Below, piece by piece: positions 62,110 through 64,000 of a stretch of 64,000 nt of DNA (the stretch's first letter is position 1; each line of letters opens with the position of its first letter). The notes below the pieces were generated by a model. The model worked only from the letters and a program-made list of their open reading frames with translations, had not been told where the DNA came from and did no database searches. A program made the position numbers and the translations under genes. The stretch is from Candidatus Aminicenantota bacterium (GTDB taxonomy: Bacteria; Acidobacteriota; Aminicenantia; UBA2199): contig JAPKZK010000040.1 of NCBI GenBank assembly GCA_026393835.1, forward strand, positions 1-64,000, given 5' to 3'.

Positions 62110-63131
62110 TTGGAAAACCGAAGCAACACATTTTTGCTAATGATCGCCTGCGGATATCTGTAACGAGTTGTTGCAATTTTAAATGCATATATTGTACCAA
62201 TGAAGGACAGGCGCACAATAATAACGATTTTATCTCTGTAGAATTCATAAAGAGACTCTCTGATTTTATTAAAACCAATGGGGTCTATATCAAAAAAATA
62301 AATATCACAGGCGGAGAACCTCTTTTGCATCCGGGTTTGATTGAAATTGTTACGGCATTAAATGGGTGCGCCGATGCCTTAACTTTAAACACAAATGGCG
62401 AATTGCTTGATTTCCAAAAGATTATCGCATTGAAAAATGCAGGAATAAATTGTATCAAATTTGGCATCGATTCCTTCTTCAAAAAAACCACGAAACCGTT
62501 TTATAAAAACACCGCATGCAACCGCGAGAAAGTCATAGAAAATTTCTTTTTTGCAAAAAGTGCTGTGCCCAGGACTTCTATAAATATGGTCCTAACTGAT
62601 TTTAATTGCCACGAATTTGAGGATAATTTGAATTTTTGTATTTCAAACAAAATCGACCGGGTAGAATTTTTAGAACTCATAACATTTGATTTTCGAAAGC
62701 GAGGTGAAACATTTTCCTATGGGAGACCTTTTACAGAGGTCTTTAAAGAAGACAAGGGGTTTTTCAAAAAAATTTCTTATAATATTAGATTAGGTAAATA
62801 TCTATGTGAGACACATAATGGGCTAACTATGCAAATGGCAGATGACTTTTGCAAAAGCAGGGTTTGCAGGAACCTATGGACAAGAATCGATGCGAAGGAA
62901 AACCTTGTCTCTTGTATAAAAACCAGGGCAAAAATCAAAATTGATTTTAGCCAATTATTCGATCAAGCGAAAATGAATAACAACCTCATGTGTGATGCGA
63001 TTGTCGATAAAAGAATCGTACGGAATTATGATGGCGAATTGCTCCCAGAAAATGTAAAGGGAGATTACCATCCTTCCTACACTGAAATAATCCAGGGCAG
63101 TAATATAAAATTTTCAGAGCTGGATTTATAA
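62106..63131 (+). CDS. Radical SAM protein (MoaA/SPASM-like)
   Basis: 341 aa. RISVTSCCNFKCIYCTNEG holds the C-x3-C-x2-C cluster motif, followed by NITGGEPLLHPGLIEIV (the GGEP motif binding SAM methionine). The C-terminal part has further Cys residues (DDFCKSRVCRNLW, LVSCIKTRAK) that may bind an auxiliary cluster. It begins inside the SIR2-FGE stop (ATGA), so they are translationally coupled. The substrate is unknown; modifying a protein in the cluster is possible. The AT-richer codon use matches its neighbours at 60361 and 63215, unlike the GC-richer genes to the left. Confidence 0.85.
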   Translation: MIGKPKQHIFANDRLRISVTSCCNFKCIYCTNEGQAHNNNDFISVEFIKRLSDFIKTNGVYIKKINITGGEPLLHPGLIEIVTALNGCADALTLNTNGELLDFQKIIALKNAGINCIKFGIDSFFKKTTKPFYKNTACNREKVIENFFFAKSAVPRTSINMVLTDFNCHEFEDNLNFCISNKIDRVEFLELITFDFRKRGETFSYGRPFTEVFKEDKGFFKKISYNIRLGKYLCETHNGLTMQMADDFCKSRVCRNLWTRIDAKENLVSCIKTRAKIKIDFSQLFDQAKMNNNLMCDAIVDKRIVRNYDGELLPENVKGDYHPSYTEIIQGSNIKFSELDL

Positions 63132-63214
63132 AATGTTATTCCTGGCTATCTTTCATAGAGCCCCATTGTTGGTATGGGTTTTCAAAGGTACAAGCGATAA
63201 TCGCTTATAGTAAG

Positions 63215-64000
63215 ATGAGACCGTTCAAGGTACTGCTCGTAAATTGTCCAAATAGAATGACTAGAGCCCCGGAATTTTTTCCTTATGGATTAGCTTTAAT
63301 ATCGAAAGTATTAAAAGGCAGAAAGGTAGACGTGAAAATTTATGACCTGAATCTGTACCGTGATATATCAGGCTTCTCAAAATTTCTCAGTCACAATTTT
63401 AAATGGGACATAATTGCCCTTTCAGGTATCATTACAACCTATTCTATACAAGTGCGCTTAGCTCAACAAATTCGTGATCTCGTCCCGGGCACTTTAATTA
63501 TAAGCGGCGGTGGTCTTGCTAGTTCCGTTCCCGAATTGCTTCTCAATAAAACCGAAATTGACGCCGCCTGCATTGGAGAAGGTGAAAAGACAATCCTTGA
63601 ATTGGTTCAAGCCTGGTCTGACTCCAGGGATATATCTCAAGTTAAAGGGATATATTGGAAAAAGCGGCAAACCGGTGAAATATTTAAAAATGAATCGCAA
63701 ACCTCGATCCCAGATTTAGATATTATTCCTTTCCCTGATTGGGAGGGGGCAAATTTCGAAAAATATCTTAGACAGTATTCGTCATTTTACAACAAAGGTA
63801 AAAAAGCAAGAAAGTTGCAGAGAAGAGGTGACTTGACGACAACAAGAGGTTGCCCTTATGATTGTAGTTTTTGTTCCAATACATTCAATCGTCAATCAAT
63901 TCGCGCCCGTTCAGTGGAAAACGTGATTGAAGAAATCAAATTGTTGAAAAAAAATTATAGTATCGATAGTATCGATTTTTTAGATGAGCACTTTTGCTTC
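63215..64000 (+). CDS. B12-binding radical SAM protein, cut by the window edge
   Basis: At least 262 codons, still open at the window end. ATG 63215 (MRPFKVLLVNCPNR) starts a cobalamin-binding-type Rossmann domain: LLVNCPN, FFPYGLALISKVLKGR, IIALSGIITTYSIQ, IISGGGLASSVPELLL, IGEGEKTILELV. The radical SAM core then begins with TTTRGCPYDCSFCSN (C-x3-C-x2-C). The family includes methylases and tailoring enzymes. It follows the other radical SAM gene by 83 bp on the same strand. Its C-terminus and the rest of the operon lie beyond the window. Confidence 0.85.
   Translation, partial: MRPFKVLLVNCPNRMTRAPEFFPYGLALISKVLKGRKVDVKIYDLNLYRDISGFSKFLSHNFKWDIIALSGIITTYSIQVRLAQQIRDLVPGTLIISGGGLASSVPELLLNKTEIDAACIGEGEKTILELVQAWSDSRDISQVKGIYWKKRQTGEIFKNESQTSIPDLDIIPFPDWEGANFEKYLRQYSSFYNKGKKARKLQRRGDLTTTRGCPYDCSFCSNTFNRQSIRARSVENVIEEIKLLKKNYSIDSIDFLDEHFCF

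Noticed and set aside
1..64000. rRNA or tRNA genes
   Set aside because: No rRNA-like blocks, CCA ends with cloverleaf arms or other stable RNA signatures were recognised by eye; a covariance-model search would settle this.

Overview
The window looks like a Gram-negative bacterial chromosome of moderate GC. It encodes an outer-membrane beta-barrel, lipoproteins with clear lipoboxes, an NtrC-type sigma-54 activator and an ECF sigma/anti-sigma pair. The repertoire (6-bladed-propeller lipoproteins, decayed RHS debris, AAA ATPases ending in PD-(D/E)XK-like domains, many two-component genes and small toxin-antitoxin modules, repeat-rich intergenic DNA) resembles Candidatus Aminicenantes or related Acidobacteriota-like lineages. 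That placement is an inference from gene content; no rRNA, tRNA or ribosomal-protein marker was found.

Layout. 0-3.2 kb: a partial gene, two propeller-like genes around an RHS remnant, and an XRE regulator. 3.2-8.8 kb: a same-strand operon of three related secreted subunits, a periplasmic chaperone-like protein and an outer-membrane barrel with C-terminal beta-sandwich domains, reading as an unconventional chaperone-usher-like surface system. 9.1-13.7 kb: OPT transporter, zinc-ribbon protein and a sulfatase-fold lipoprotein. 13.7-22.7 kb: a BrnT/CopG-like toxin-antitoxin cassette inserted at the 3' end of a giant gene whose 2041-aa product joins an FHA-like domain, a SEDS (FtsW/RodA) core and a class B penicillin-binding transpeptidase, preceded in its operon by an FHA-containing protein. 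22.8-29.2 kb: YafQ/DinJ and HicB modules (hicA is a 21-codon stub), decayed DNA, two ATPases and a GNAT enzyme. 29.3-34.8 kb: a large CsgG/FlgO-like plus carboxypeptidase-regulatory-repeat protein, a membrane protein-ECF sigma-anti-sigma operon, and a DUF1016 nuclease preceded by a tiny overlapping ORF.

35.3-41.9 kb: two signalling operons, one with a PAS sensor, a receiver and a membrane protein, the other with a TPR histidine kinase and a receiver. 41.9-43.6 kb: about 1.7 kb made of exact-period 21-bp tandem arrays, bracketed by a 36-bp direct repeat. 43.6-51.3 kb: a second AAA/PD-(D/E)XK ATPase, an acyltransferase, an NtrC-type regulator, a secreted metallophosphoesterase and a WD40 lipoprotein. 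51.7-56.5 kb: an Rpn-type nuclease, a decayed gene, a pair of small unknown proteins and topoisomerase III. 56.6-64.0 kb: a same-strand cluster of a HEAT-like protein with a degenerate receiver-like tail, an all-helical unknown, a SIR2-FGE fusion, a radical SAM enzyme translationally coupled to it, and a B12-binding radical SAM protein cut by the window edge.

Promoters are unusually legible. Many genes have a -35/-10 pair with exactly 17 bp spacing, and several place the predicted transcription start at or within a few bases of the ATG with no Shine-Dalgarno, suggesting leaderless mRNAs. The best candidates for undescribed biology are the SIR2-FGE/radical SAM cluster, the FHA-SEDS-transpeptidase fusion and its cassette-duplicated 3' end, the pilus-like operon, and the 21-bp arrays.
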